A DNA stretch of 64,000 nucleotides from Larix kaempferi (GCA_027924585.1 BSBM01000372.1:29258001-29322000), one strand, 5' to 3'. Shown: positions 33,577 to 42,961, counted from the first letter of the stretch. Program-made: numbers and translations. Notes: generated from the letters alone by a model not told the origin.

Positions 33577-34122
33577 CCTTCTTCGTAGTTTTAATGAGCC
33601 CCAAGAAGGGATAAAAGTGTGCTCTGAAATGGAACTGTCCTGTGGATTTTGTGAGCCCAGTACTGTTCGTGCTCATGGGTGCTTTCATTTTTAAGGAGTC
33701 TGAAAACGATAAGAAGACTCTGCAGTGGTTGTGAGTACCGTCCTGTGGGTTTTTTACGAGCCCAGGATGGTGATTGCTCGTGGTCACTTTCATGTTTAGA
33801 GAGTCTGAAAGCGGTAAGTGGACTCCATTGGTGTTCTTTTTCGTAAGTTAGTCTCCAAGGCCCGAAAAAGCATAAAATGATGCAAATGGAGAACTCTTAT
33901 AGCCGATGTGACTAGAGTATTCCTTTTTCGTAATTAGTCTACAAGGTCTGAAAAAGGGGTAAACTTATACCAGGTAGATGCCCTTTCAGATACGTTTAGC
34001 GAGCATGAAAGGAAGCAAGGTTGCTCGACGATCTTTTCATTGTTTTAGGAGTCAAAAAAGAGCTTAACAGAAACTCCCTAAGTGCCTTTTTCGTAAAAAG
34101 GGATTGTTCGGCCCGAAAAAGG
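33577..34122. repeat. Array of about ten short hairpins with differing stems
   Basis: Inverted repeats recur every 45-86 bases. Stems: CCTTCTT/AAGAAGG (33577, 33603); CTG-GG/CC-CAG bulged (33640); TTTCA/TGAAA (33683); TCCT-GGG/CCC-AGGA bulged (33741); CTTTCA/TGAAAG (33787); CTTTTTCG/CGAAAAAG (33836); CCTTTTTC/GAAAAAGG (33922); CCTTTCA/TGAAAGG (33982); TCTTTT/AAAAGA (34032); CCTTTTTCG/CGAAAAAGG (34085). Loops share a GTTTTAnnGAG-like core. Stems change on both sides together while the loop core persists. No long ORF crosses the region. Confidence 0.75.
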
Positions 34123-34139
34123 GGTAAAATTATATTGAA

Positions 34140-35400
34140 CAAAAATGGATTGATGAGAGCGAGAAAAGGTCTCAAGCATCATCATGAGTGCGGAATACTG
34201 AATCCGGTGACATAAAGATTGTCAAAAAGGGGCAACGACCAATGTGGCACGCAAACCGAGGTGATGAGTGGCATTTTGGAAAAAATGCCTGAAAATCATG
34301 GGGTGAGAGCGAGAAATGATCTCAAGCATCATCACGAGCGCGAAAACTGAATCCGACGATATAAGACTCGTAAAAAATGTACGATGGCCGATGTGGCACG
34401 TAAACCAAGGCAACGAGGGGGGCATGGAAAAAATGCCCGAAAAATATGGGCGTGAGAGCGAGAAATGATCTCAAGCATCATCACGAGTGCAAAAAAGTGA
34501 ATTCGGCGATATAAGACTCGTAAAAAACGGACGACAGCCGATGTGGCATGCAAACCGAGGCAACGAGGGGGCATGGGAAAAATGCCCAAAAATTCTGGGC
34601 ATGAGAGTGAGAAATGATCTCAAGCATCATCAGGAGCACGGAAAACTGAATCCGGCGATATAAGACTCTTAAAAAATGGACGACGATCGATGTGGCACGC
34701 AAACCGAGGCAACGAGGGGGCATGGAAAAAATGCCCAAAAAATCTGGGCATGAGAGTGAGAAATGATCTCAAGCATCATCACGAGCACGAAAAACTGAAT
34801 CCGGCGATATAAGACTCGTAAAAAATGGACGACGACCGATGTGGCACGCAAACCGAGGCAACGAGGGGGCATGGAAAAAATGCCCAAAAAATCTGGGCGT
34901 GAGAGCGAGAAATGATCTCAAGTGTCATCACAAGCATGGAAAACTGAATCCGGCGATATAAGACTTGTTAAAAATGGAGAATGACCGATGTGGCACGCAA
35001 ACCGAGGTAACGAGGGGGGCATGGAAAAAATGCCCAAAAAATCTGGGCATGAGAGCGAGAAATGATCTCAAGCATCATCACGAGCGCGAAAAACTGAATT
35101 CAGCGATATAAGACTCGTAAAAAACGGCCGACGACCGATGTGGCATGCAAACCGAGGCAACGAGGGGGCATGGAAAAAATGCCCAAAAAATCTGGGCGTG
35201 AGAGCGAGAAATGATCTCAAGCGTCATCATGAGCGTGGAAAACTAAATCCGGCGATATAAGACTTGTTAAAAATGGAGAAGGTCGATGTGGCACGCAAAC
35301 CGAGGCAATGAGGGGGCATTTTGAAAAAATTCCCAAAAATTATGGATGTGAGAGCGAGAAATGGTCTCAAGCATCATCACGGGCATGGAAATATGAATCT
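34140..35400. repeat. 149-bp tandem array, nine units
   Basis: The anchor CTCAAGC (34171, 34321, 34470, 34619, 34768, 34917, 35067, 35216, 35366) recurs every 149 or 150 bases. Each unit carries GAGCGAGAAATGATCTCAAG, CTGAATCCGGCGATATAAGA, CGATGTGGCACGCAAACCGA and a hairpin GGGCAT..ATGCCC. The minus strand has overlapping small frames repeating IISRSHA and PPRCLGLRATS, a by-product of the near-150 period. The outermost units are the most diverged. Ogre-type elements are known to carry tandem repeats near the 3' end. Confidence 0.95.
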
Positions 35401-35638
35401 TGCGGCGCAAATGGTGCGAAAAACGGAGGTCATAAGGACTCCGGAATGGTCAAAGGAAATAACTAGGTTAAAAAATGGCTACAAATGAAGGTGACCCCAC
35501 CAAGCCAAGGATGTAGTGGTGGGGAGAAATGATGACCAGCGGGGGTGAAATACTATGTGTATCAAATCAACTCAAATATACAAGTGACACATGACCTCAA
35601 AAATGGTTGAGATCACGAATGTGAAAAAGTGAGCAGGG

Positions 35639-36325
35639 TTAATGACCTGCCCCCATATGATGTGCATGGGATTTGTGATTGTGGATCACATATGTGTTGG
35701 TTTGAACGATGGGCTCATTGAGGTGTTGAGATAGAGGTGATGGGCTAGGGTCAAAATGATTGATCATGCCCCCTATCCCAGGTTCGAGGTAATCTATTAT
35801 GTCCCCGAACTCAGAGGTGTCAATGCGGTGCAGATGTTGTCTTAGAGAGGGATCAAGAGGGCATTGACCAACTACTGGAGGGGGGGTGTACCATGAGGCT
35901 GTGGGCCGTGGTGGCATACTGAAGTGATGATATGATGATTGCGGATTCCCCTTGTGGGGTGGATGCCCCCAGTATCTCCAACGAGAATCACGATGATGAT
36001 GAGTAGGCAAGGTTTTGGGCCTGCCCCCATGTTGTGGACATGTGGTTTCCTCGTCGATTTGAAAGGGTTGAACATGTGTGTCAAAGGGATAAATGGAAGG
36101 GGCCGACCGGACAGAGGGGTATCCAGTGGAAATCGTGTCAATGGTGTTAATTTCTTCCGAGGAGGAAGATGGTGGGGGATGAATTTCCTCAATGAGAAGA
36201 GGGGATATCTCTAGGTCGACGTTATTCAACTCGTACAGTGCTGCTTTGTAATCTGGGAGATCGAGGCAGTGATGTGAATAATGGTCGTAGATTCCGCATA
36301 TTGCACAAGGATGGTTTGTGCGCAA
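35639..36325 (-). pseudogene. Post-protease CCHC segment of the nested element
   Basis: The minus-strand frame opens with NHPCAICGIYDHYSHHCLDL, a CX2CX4HX4C knuckle at 36266-36307. It is followed by KAALYELNNVDLEISPLLI, a serine/proline/histidine-rich linker and FGDIIDYLEPGIGGMINHF, ending at a stop near 35639. It follows the protease frame with a frame break. Spacing and composition resemble the nucleocapsid part of gag and not any pol domain. RT should start here in a normal element. Confidence 0.65.
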
Positions 36326-37659
36326 TGATTTATCACGAGGTTGAGGGGGGGGAGTTCTAGTTTGACTACTGGAACATTGGTGTGGTCATCCAACATATTC
36401 ATGTGTTCTTGAAGTGCTGGTAACTGTGGACATTGATGGGTGGCATGGCCTATGTCGCCGCACAAAGAGCACTTGGGGGGTATGCGGTTTGTTGGGGGAT
36501 TCTTCGCCAACTTGGGGGTCGCTGGGGGGGTGCGAGTTGTGGGTCCAGTGGTGTAGGTTTGTGGACCTCTACCCCCAGTGTTTCGAAGTGGTGGGGGAGT
36601 ATAATTGGATGTTGATGTGGTGGCTGCTGTTGGAGGTGGTCGATTCTGGATGTTTGCTACACCAGGGGGTGGACGGTTAGAAGTATTGATGGGTTGTACC
36701 GGTTGTAAAATAACAGTCGGAGTCAGCGGGGGGCTCGGAGCAGGTAAGTACCATATGGGTATCCCTAATGTTAGACCAGGAAGGTTGAGTGTAGCCATTA
36801 CTGGCGAATTGACAACTCCGAAAAATGGGAACAAGAACGGGATAGTGTGAATTGGCGTTGTGCCAATATGAGTAGGCACTGTGGGTGTTTGTGGTAATGA
36901 CGAAGGCTGCTGTGTGGTGTGCGACAGCGTGCACAAATCCGATGTTTTTGTTATTGGTGAAGGTGGTGAGATCGATGGAAATGTGGAAGTCATAGGTGAC
37001 TCAGTGTAGATTCCAAGACCAATTGACAACACAAATGATGTTGGTGCGTTTTGAATGGTTTGTTCAATCATTGGTAGCACATTTTGAGGAGCTGCGGGGG
37101 CGTTAGGATCATAATATGTGAGTTGATCAATCTTGATAACGTGTCCTTCATGTGGGAACATCATGAGGCCAAAAACAGATGAAGCCACTGCTTTCATTTT
37201 GTACATATAACTACGTCCAAGAAGGAGGTTGTAGTCGAGCTGGGCATTGACCACTTCGATGTCGATAAGAACTAATTTGCCGCCTAGTTCTACGGGTACG
37301 TTCACTAAGAGGCCCTGTGGTTGAGTTGAGTGTCTGTCGTAAGCTCGTAATGCCGTGGTAGATGGTTGTAAAGAGGGGGAGCCAAGTTTCTGCCACACAA
37401 GGGTGGACATAACGCAAGTGGAAGCTCCTTCATCGATGATGCATCGATGCACAACAAGGTTTCGAATGTTTACTGATACTTGGAAAGCCAAATTTGAGGG
37501 CAATCGAGGTTCGGCTTGGTCTAAGTCGAAAGCCATCATGTGTGTGTCGTCAGGGTCTACTCCTCCGATGGCAGATAGTAGTAGTTTTCGTTGTGCAGGG
37601 CATGTTTTCAGTACCTCTAAAGCAGACATAGCAGCGGGGGATTGTGCGAGGTCTTCCAC
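36226..37659 (-). CDS. Protease plus proline-rich region and CCHC knuckle (nested element)
   Basis: An open frame of 477 codons on the minus strand; its first codon is uncertain because it continues the gag region. The start has ALEVLKTCPAQRKLLLSAIG and AFQVSVNIRNLVVHRCIIDE. The retropepsin active site reads IIDEGASTCVM near 37430; the usual D-S/T-G is D-E-G. GKLVLIDIEVVNAQLDYNLL and LLGRSYMYKMKAVASSV follow, the flap and C-terminal motif of plant gypsy proteases. The rest is proline- and threonine-rich, then a CCHC knuckle PPKCSLCGDIGHATHQCPQL (36430-36471). It should cleave gag polyprotein during particle maturation. The protease at 52040-52420 is its close relative (shared DEGAS, LDYNLLL). 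Confidence 0.85.
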   Translation of the reverse strand: MEDLAQSPAAMSALEVLKTCPAQRKLLLSAIGGVDPDDTHMMAFDLDQAEPRLPSNLAFQVSVNIRNLVVHRCIIDEGASTCVMSTLVWQKLGSPSLQPSTTALRAYDRHSTQPQGLLVNVPVELGGKLVLIDIEVVNAQLDYNLLLGRSYMYKMKAVASSVFGLMMFPHEGHVIKIDQLTYYDPNAPAAPQNVLPMIEQTIQNAPTSFVLSIGLGIYTESPMTSTFPSISPPSPITKTSDLCTLSHTTQQPSSLPQTPTVPTHIGTTPIHTIPFLFPFFGVVNSPVMATLNLPGLTLGIPIWYLPAPSPPLTPTVILQPVQPINTSNRPPPGVANIQNRPPPTAATTSTSNYTPPPLRNTGGRGPQTYTTGPTTRTPPATPKLAKNPPTNRIPPKCSLCGDIGHATHQCPQLPALQEHMNMLDDHTNVPVVKLELPPLNLVINHCAQTILVQYAESTTIIHITASISQITKQHCTS

Positions 37660-37665
37660 AACCTT

Positions 37666-38990
37666 TTAATTTGATGCTGCGCGAGCATTAGGATTGTTGT
37701 TAATCCTTCGCAAAGGGATGCGAGGGATTTTAGGTCCTCCGTCCAACGGCATATTTGGTATGCGTAGTGGTTGATTTGGTGGAAGGGAGGTGGATGCGTT
37801 GGTGGGAGGAGTTTTTGGGGGTGGGCCGTACTGATTCCTGCGAGTTTGGAGGTTGATGTCATTGGATGACATCATTAATAAATGGTGTGTGCCTGGATCC
37901 GCATGTTGACAATCAATTGTGGCATAGGTGATTTGCTGCTGGGGTGCAGCGGATCCTTATGGGGGATCCATAGGGCGAGTATTTACTACTCCCTGGTTTG
38001 GCAATGGGTTTTGTAATATCATGGGTTGCGGTTGATTAAGTGGAGCTGGATGTCCAGCGTGGCCCTGGCGTTGAGCATCGTCAGCCCAAAGTTTACGTGC
38101 TTTCTCTAAATGGGGGCAGTTGTGAGTGTAGTGTCCATAGACTCCACATATAGAACATGGATGGTTTGTTCTTAGGTTATTGTTTTTGGGCTGCTTGGGA
38201 TGACGATCAGGATTCTAGTTGGGAGGAGCATCATTGTTATTATTTGGAGGATTGGGAGGTGGTGGACCTTGATTGTGTTGTTGGTTGTTGCCGCGGTTAC
38301 GTCCTCTTCCACGGTTTTGTTGTCCACCCTGGTTGCATTGGTTGTTTTGATGTTGGAGCTGATTATGTTGTGTGTACACTTTCCCTTGAGCAGTGGGAGG
38401 ATTTTGGGGTGCCGCAGGTGCGGGAGTAGGTTGCGGTGGATAATAAGCTAGTGGGGCTGGAGGTGGTCCAGTTGCCTACTGGGGTTGTTGGTAACCCTGA
38501 GCTATTGGAGGTGTTGGGTTAGCTGTTGTAGCTTGCTGTGGGTAATACATTGGTTGTGCCAGTAAATGAATTGGGTTCTGGGTGGCCGGTTGGTTATAGT
38601 ATGTGGGTGGTACATATGTCAATGGCGCTTGCCCATAGCAATGTTGTGGACAAGAGGGTCCATGAGTATGATGAGTCTGATTCGTTGGAGTGTACGAAGT
38701 TGTCGCTCCAGAATTAGATGTAGCCCTAGAGAGGTCTGGGGAATTTATGGTGCTCACCATGCTAAAAGGTTTAATTTGCGTCGTGACTTGGCCGATAATA
38801 CCATCAGCGGCATGTGATACCCCCGGAGTGTCACCGCGTGAAGAATCGCCTCGTGGGGTGTCTGGTATGATGGTGTAGAGATAGCCTGATTGGGCATAAA
38901 TCAGGTCGAATTGTTGAGCTTTTAGGATAGCTTCTTCCTATGATTGGGGTCATTCGGAAGCGACATCTTTTTCTATGAGGGGTAGGAGTG
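37666..38990 (-). pseudogene. Gag C-terminal part with CCHC knuckle (nested element)
   Basis: Minus-strand pieces in two frames. SPDLSRATSNSGATTSYTPT starts a proline/glutamine-rich stretch (38760-38476). The knuckle HPCSICGVYGHYTHNCPHLE lies at 38116-38157, followed by KARKLWADDAQRQGHAGH and, after a stop, NDINLQTRRNQYGPPPKTPP up to the protease frame. There are stops at expected glutamine codons and a shift near 38990, so gag of this copy is not continuous. Confidence 0.7.
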
Positions 38991-38992
38991 AT

Positions 38993-40150
38993 TTAAGAAA
39001 CCAGTCCAAAATCCAATTTTATCTTACAGAGGCTATAGCGCTTGCACCACTCATGGATATGGTCGGTGATGTGGGTAGCTGTGTTTTGTCTACAAGACAA
39101 CAGTATTTCAACTCCTGCATCATAGCGTATAGGTAGCTGAAAAAACTGAAGGAAAGTGGAGGCGAGAGACGTAAAGGTAAGGTGGGTCCCATGTGGTTGT
39201 TCGATGTACCACTTGGCTGTAGAGCCAATGAACGTTCGTTGTAACAGTCTCAGTCGAATGGAGTCATCCACTATGGAGTTAGATGAACACCATAGGTGAA
39301 AAGACATTATGTGGTTTTGGGGGTCCTCCCCAGGTTTTCCTTCAAACTTGGGGATGTCCGAGGGGAGCTTTGTAGGCATGGGTGGCCATGTAGGGTTGTG
39401 CCTGATAGGATCGTTTGTTAGCCTGGCTAAGTCTGGTAAGTTCAGACTAGCCATGTAAGGTAAACTAGCAGATGGGTGTGGTATAGGAACTGGGACATAA
39501 CTATTAATGGTGGCATTATGTAGTGGTCCAGTAGCCCCTAAGGGTATGCTAGGTATTGAAGGTATGTGTCCTCCAACCGTTGTGGTTTGGTATGGGCATG
39601 CGTTCCCAAGTGCAACATGGGTTACACCGGGGTTAGGAATAGTGCCAGGAATTCCTGGGATTTGGGTTGTGGTAATGAGAGGTGGTGTGATTCCTATGTT
39701 TGGCATACCCATAATAGGAGGTAGTCCTGTGTTGGGCATACCTAAAGGTGGAGTGTCCCCCATATTAGGCATGCCTAGAGGGGTTGTTGTTACCATGGAT
39801 GGCACAGTAGTAGAAGGGTTTGTGGATTTATCTCCAATAGTACTGGTAAAAAGTGGGTCGTATAGTGGTCCAACCATGAGGTTGGTTGGTGATATTTCAG
39901 TAGGGTTTTCGGATTCAGCCTCAGAATCAGATGTGAAGTGAGGCGTGTCAGAATCGGATGACTGTGTGTTTGGTCGATGACGTGTCGAGTCAAGGGATAA
40001 GGCTCTACATCGGTGACGTGTAGAGCCGAGTAGACTGAACTGAGGGGGTTCACCCTGAAGACGACGAGATCGCCTTAAATTCTCAATGGTGAGAAATATA
40101 TATTTTTTAAAAAATTTCAGTGTAAGGTGGTGATGTAAAAAACTCGAAAC
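38993..40150 (-). CDS. Gag N-terminal and capsid part (nested element)
   Basis: A long open minus-strand frame (408 codons from 40219). The first in-frame ATG that fits a gag start is uncertain; MVGPLYDPLF (about 39880) is a candidate. The N-terminal half is made of short GMPN-type repeats (PLGMPNMGDTPPLGMPNTGL). The capsid domain begins at about 39360 with KLPSDIPKFEGKPGEDPQNH and continues NSIVDDSIRLRLLQRTFIGS, TAKWYIEQPHGTH and TFLQFFQLPIRYDAGVEILL, the retrotransposon gag pattern. It ends at 38993, where a shift separates it from the knuckle. Gag forms particles around element RNA. Confidence 0.8.
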   Translation of the reverse strand, partial: VSSFLHHHLTLKFFKKYIFLTIENLRRSRRLQGEPPQFSLLGSTRHRCRALSLDSTRHRPNTQSSDSDTPHFTSDSEAESENPTEISPTNLMVGPLYDPLFTSTIGDKSTNPSTTVPSMVTTTPLGMPNMGDTPPLGMPNTGLPPIMGMPNIGITPPLITTTQIPGIPGTIPNPGVTHVALGNACPYQTTTVGGHIPSIPSIPLGATGPLHNATINSYVPVPIPHPSASLPYMASLNLPDLARLTNDPIRHNPTWPPMPTKLPSDIPKFEGKPGEDPQNHIMSFHLWCSSNSIVDDSIRLRLLQRTFIGSTAKWYIEQPHGTHLTFTSLASTFLQFFQLPIRYDAGVEILLSCRQNTATHITDHIHEWCKRYSLCKIKLDFGLVS

Positions 40151-40223
40151 CCTAATGCAACAATGAGTGCAAAAGGGGAGTGAAAAAATAAAGGCTCTCA
40201 GGCCAAAAATCAACCTCAAAAAG

Positions 40224-40255
40224 CACTTATTATAGCAGCTGTGCTATAATAAGTG
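40224..40255. promoter_or_regulatory. Perfect 13-bp hairpin in the 5' leader of the nested element
   Basis: CACTTATTATAGC (40224-40236) and GCTATAATAAGTG (40243-40255) pair without a mismatch around the six-base loop AGCTGT. In minus-strand RNA it lies just upstream of gag. A stem with a partly self-complementary loop (AGCT) resembles dimerisation or packaging stems; the role is inferred. Confidence 0.7.
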
Positions 40256-41765
40256 GAGGGATGCAACAAAATTGGTCAGAATACCAAAAGTCAAACAGTT
40301 TCTAGAAAAAAGAGGTGTTACTAGACCAAAGGTGGGTAATGTATCATGCAAACACCTAACTAGAAGTATTGTGAGTCAACGAACGATATCCTCTGCAAGG
40401 TGATGAAATCCAAGTCAGACAATATAGAGTGTTGAATCAATGGCTAGATATCCCCCTACCAGGAGGGATACCGAGTAGACAATCCTAAAGAGTGGCAACT
40501 AGGATGCCCCATTCATGACACGTTCGGTTGGGTGAATCTGCAGTTTGGTTCTATCGCCGCTGTACACAAAGGGGGTGTACACCGAGAAATTCGAAAGGTA
40601 TCCTTCGGTTACTGAATGGATTGCGGTATTCCACTCAGATTTTCGGAACCAGTCTGGCTACTTCAACCCTCCTAAGGGAGAGGCTTTCCCGATAAATTGG
40701 TTGATAACCGTGTCAAAATTATAAGGGATTTTGGTACCGTAGAGGACAACCACTATGTCTCAAATGTAATAATTGAGGGGTGTTATTGGAACACCTATCC
40801 CCTCAATTCTGCCTAACTACAAAATTCTTTTAAGTGCTCCCCAAGTGGAGTTAAAAGTTGGTTGAGTTTAGGGTAAATTTTAAGGCTCAGTTTAAATTAT
40901 GTGGCAGAGTGGGTGCAAGTGTGGTATTTAAACTGAAATTGATTTGCCTCGCTTGGGCGATTTTACAAATGAAAGAAAAGACGCTTCCAGTTTTGCAAAA
41001 AATAAAGGTGTTTTTGAAATGTAAATGCTTGAAAAAACTATTCAAAAATAATGGATCTTTGAAATAATTTGAAGGAAAGCAAATAACATGAATACTTCAA
41101 GAAATAAATGGATCTCTTAAAAATTTCTTGGGCAAAGTATCGAGCAAATAAACAGTAAAACCTTGATCTAAATAAAATGCAGAAAAATCTCTCTTTCAAT
41201 TTCTGAAAATTTTGCAAAAAGACTTTTAATGGAGCATTCTAAATACTAAAAGATTTAATGTGGCCATAAAAATGCAGGAAATTTAATACTGTAAAATGTG
41301 CTAAATGGGCAGAAAATACAGCAAAAATAATTTCCAAAAAATTGGTCAAATTAAAAAAAATTGCATCGCGGGTTTCGGTCACACAATCGCGATGGGCAGC
41401 GCGGGTTTCGGCCACGAAGTGTAGCGCGAGTTTCGGTCACACAGTCGCGATGTGCAGTGTGGTAAATGGCCGCGAAGTGCAGCTCGTAAAATGGCCGCGA
41501 AGCCGCGGCGCATCGTGCGGAAAAAAAGACGTGAGGTCGCGATGAGCCGCGTGTCTGTCGGGCAAAAAACCGCGAGGCGAAAGCCGAAAACGGACGCCGA
41601 AAAACGAACCCGAAAATGGAAATTTCAGGCTGTTAATGGCAATAGAAGGGGCCAAGATCTAGAACAGCAATGGATCTGCTGTTTAGGATGGCAGATCTAT
41701 GATTTAAAATGATTAAAACTAACAAAAACTAAGATCTAAAGCAAAAAGCTGAGATCTAAGAATTC
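40256..41765 (-). other. 5' leader of the nested element
   Basis: About 1.5 kb between primer site and gag on the minus strand. No convincing gene. It contains AT-rich sequence at 40860-41340 and a CpG-rich block at 41360-41620. Confidence 0.6.
41360..41620. repeat. CpG-rich block with short repeats
   Basis: GCGGGTTTCGGTCACACA, GCGCGGGTTTCGGCCACGAA and GCGCGAGTTTCGGTCACACA occur in a row (41368, 41400, 41423), then ATGGCCGCGAAG twice (41466, 41491). The CpG density is far above that of the neighbourhood. It lies just inside the 5' LTR end of the minus-strand element. Confidence 0.75.
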
Positions 41766-41784
41766 GTCCCCAGTGGAGTCGCCA
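41766..41784 (-). promoter_or_regulatory. Primer-binding site, arginine-tRNA type (Ogre-like)
   Basis: On the minus strand TGGCGACTCCACTGGGGAC lies five bases inside the LTR. This is nearly the TGGCGACTCTGCTGGGGA site known from Ogre and related Tat-lineage elements. It fixes the orientation of the nested element. Confidence 0.85.
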
Positions 41785-41789
41785 AAAAC

Positions 41790-42472
41790 TGTTAGCTTGG
41801 TTTTGCAACCAAGCTTAGTGCTATGGGCACCTATCAACAAGTGATAACAGTTTCAAATATTGAAAGCAAAAAACAATTATAAATCCGAATCTAAACTAAG
41901 CTAGCATGTGCATATGACAATAAACTTGAAAAGATTTAAGATCAAGAACAAGAAACAAAATAAAAAATAACTTTTGTATTATGATACCTCAAATGGTGAG
42001 GATGTTGTGGTGTTGAGCAGCTCCAAGCTCCAATGGTCTCTTCTCCAAGATTGCTACAATGGTCAAGAACTCATGAGAGATTTTGATAGCATGAGGATAG
42101 GATGATGGATGGATGGAAAATGAGGAGCCCCTACCACCTTTTTATAGTTTTTGGTGGTGGAGAATACCATTATGGTTTTGAGGAAACCAATGGTATTGAC
42201 CAACATGGTTTAGGTACATTTTTCCTCCTTATTCCTTTTTTGAATATTTTGAATATTTTTATTCCCTTTTTAATATTTTTGGGAATTCTGGACCCTTTTT
42301 GAGGGTTTTTTATGCTTTTTGAGGAAAAATATTCATTTTGAGGGGAAAAAAGGGTGTATTATGGTCTTTTGGTGACCTTTTGATGGCTTTAGAGGCTCAA
42401 ATGGTGGAAAAGTGGACAAATGGGTCATGTGAATAAGGAAATGAGCTAGTGAGCACTTTTTGGGTGTTAACA
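41790..42472 (-). repeat. 5' LTR of the nested element (683 bp)
   Basis: Plus-strand start TGTTAGCTTGG at 41790 and end GTGTTAACA at 42472. About nine substitutions and one 15-bp indel separate it from 31669-32366. Minus-strand TATA box at 42138-42147. Confidence 0.95.
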
Positions 42473-42739
42473 CCATGAACATGAATGATGTTAAACCTGA
42501 ATGCATCTATCTATCTTGAATGCTACGATAAGTTAAGTAATTGGTGCTGCAACCATCCTCCTTCATTCGGCGGAAACATGGTTCCGTCCACTCTCCCTTG
42601 AACGCCTCGGGTGAGACCTCATCTGCTTCATAGGTGTTGCTGGACGGGGTAAAACCTATCTGGGCCGGTGCTCAGGGAGATCGCGGTGGGTTGGTGTCGA
42701 TAGCGATGGGAACCCTTGTCGACTGGGTTTGAGTCAACA
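42473..42739 (+). repeat. 3' LTR of the outer gypsy element, second part
   Basis: Continues the LTR after the nested element, starting with the duplicated CCATG, through CGGAAACATGGTTCCGTCC to the end GAGTCAACA. Together with 31121-31668 it restores the 5' LTR in full. Confidence 0.95.
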
Positions 42740-42744
42740 GTATC

Positions 42745-42961
42745 TCCAACAACCTTGACTAGATTCCTAATTACTATTCCACTGGTGCATGGCCTTCTTA
42801 CCTTCTCTTTGAATCCTCTCGCACTCAGTTCGATTCCTCTAGGGTTCTGGTCTACGTTACTCAGTTGACTCTCGGTGCTTCTTCTAGGTCTCTCTCTTCT
42901 AATATGTTCCAGAAGACTATTGCTTATCTCGAAAGCTCTGCTGCCCTGTTTCTCCAACTAC
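42745..42961 (-). pseudogene. Host-like duplicated segment, end of copy 1 and copy 2
   Basis: 42745-42757 resumes copy 1 after the gypsy insertion. 42788-42961 is a second copy of 21175-21342, about 85% alike by eye, with an open minus-strand frame: MEKQGSRAFEISNSLLEHIR, RRERPRRSTE and NPRGIELSARGFKEKVRRP. Function unknown. The frame then runs into the gypsy LTR, so its natural end is not known. Confidence 0.5.

Larger units (their letters stand above)
31669..42472 (-). mobile_element. Nested non-autonomous gypsy element (gag-protease only, minus strand)
   Basis: Both ends are LTRs that read TGTTAGCTTGG...GTGTTAACA on the plus strand, and the target duplication CCATG is perfect (31664-31668 and 42473-42477). 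A primer site on the minus strand at 41766-41784 and a purine-rich tract beside 32367 show that it reads on the minus strand. The internal region is about 9.4 kb. It encodes gag, protease and two extra CCHC knuckles, but nowhere RT, RNase H or integrase. Two tandem arrays fill the area where pol should be. LTR copies differ at about nine positions plus one 15-bp indel by eye, so it is much younger than its host element. Confidence 0.95.
21343..42739 (+). mobile_element. Outer gypsy element, complete ends, interrupted by a nested element
   Basis: The element starts TGTTGGCAGG at 21343 and ends ...GAGTCAACA at 42739. The flanks show a perfect 5-bp target duplication GTATC (21338-21342 and 42740-42744). 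Its second LTR is interrupted by another element at 31669-42472. Without that insert the element is about 10.6 kb. Order: LTR, primer site, gag with five knuckles, protease, gag-like linker, RT, C-terminal integrase remnant, third ORF, LTR. LTR copies differ at roughly 6% of positions by eye. Confidence 0.95.

Noticed and set aside
34222-34887. Minus-strand frames in the 149-bp array with repeated PPRCLGLRATS
   Set aside because: The period is 149 in most units, so no frame continues; the repeated peptide comes from the tandem array.
34140-35400. Repeat array considered as CRISPR-like
   Set aside because: Units are contiguous 149-bp tandem repeats without unique spacers, inside a plant retrotransposon.
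39507-39941. A 144-codon plus-strand frame rich in G, P and V
   Set aside because: It is the antisense of the GMPN-repeat part of the nested element's gag on the minus strand.
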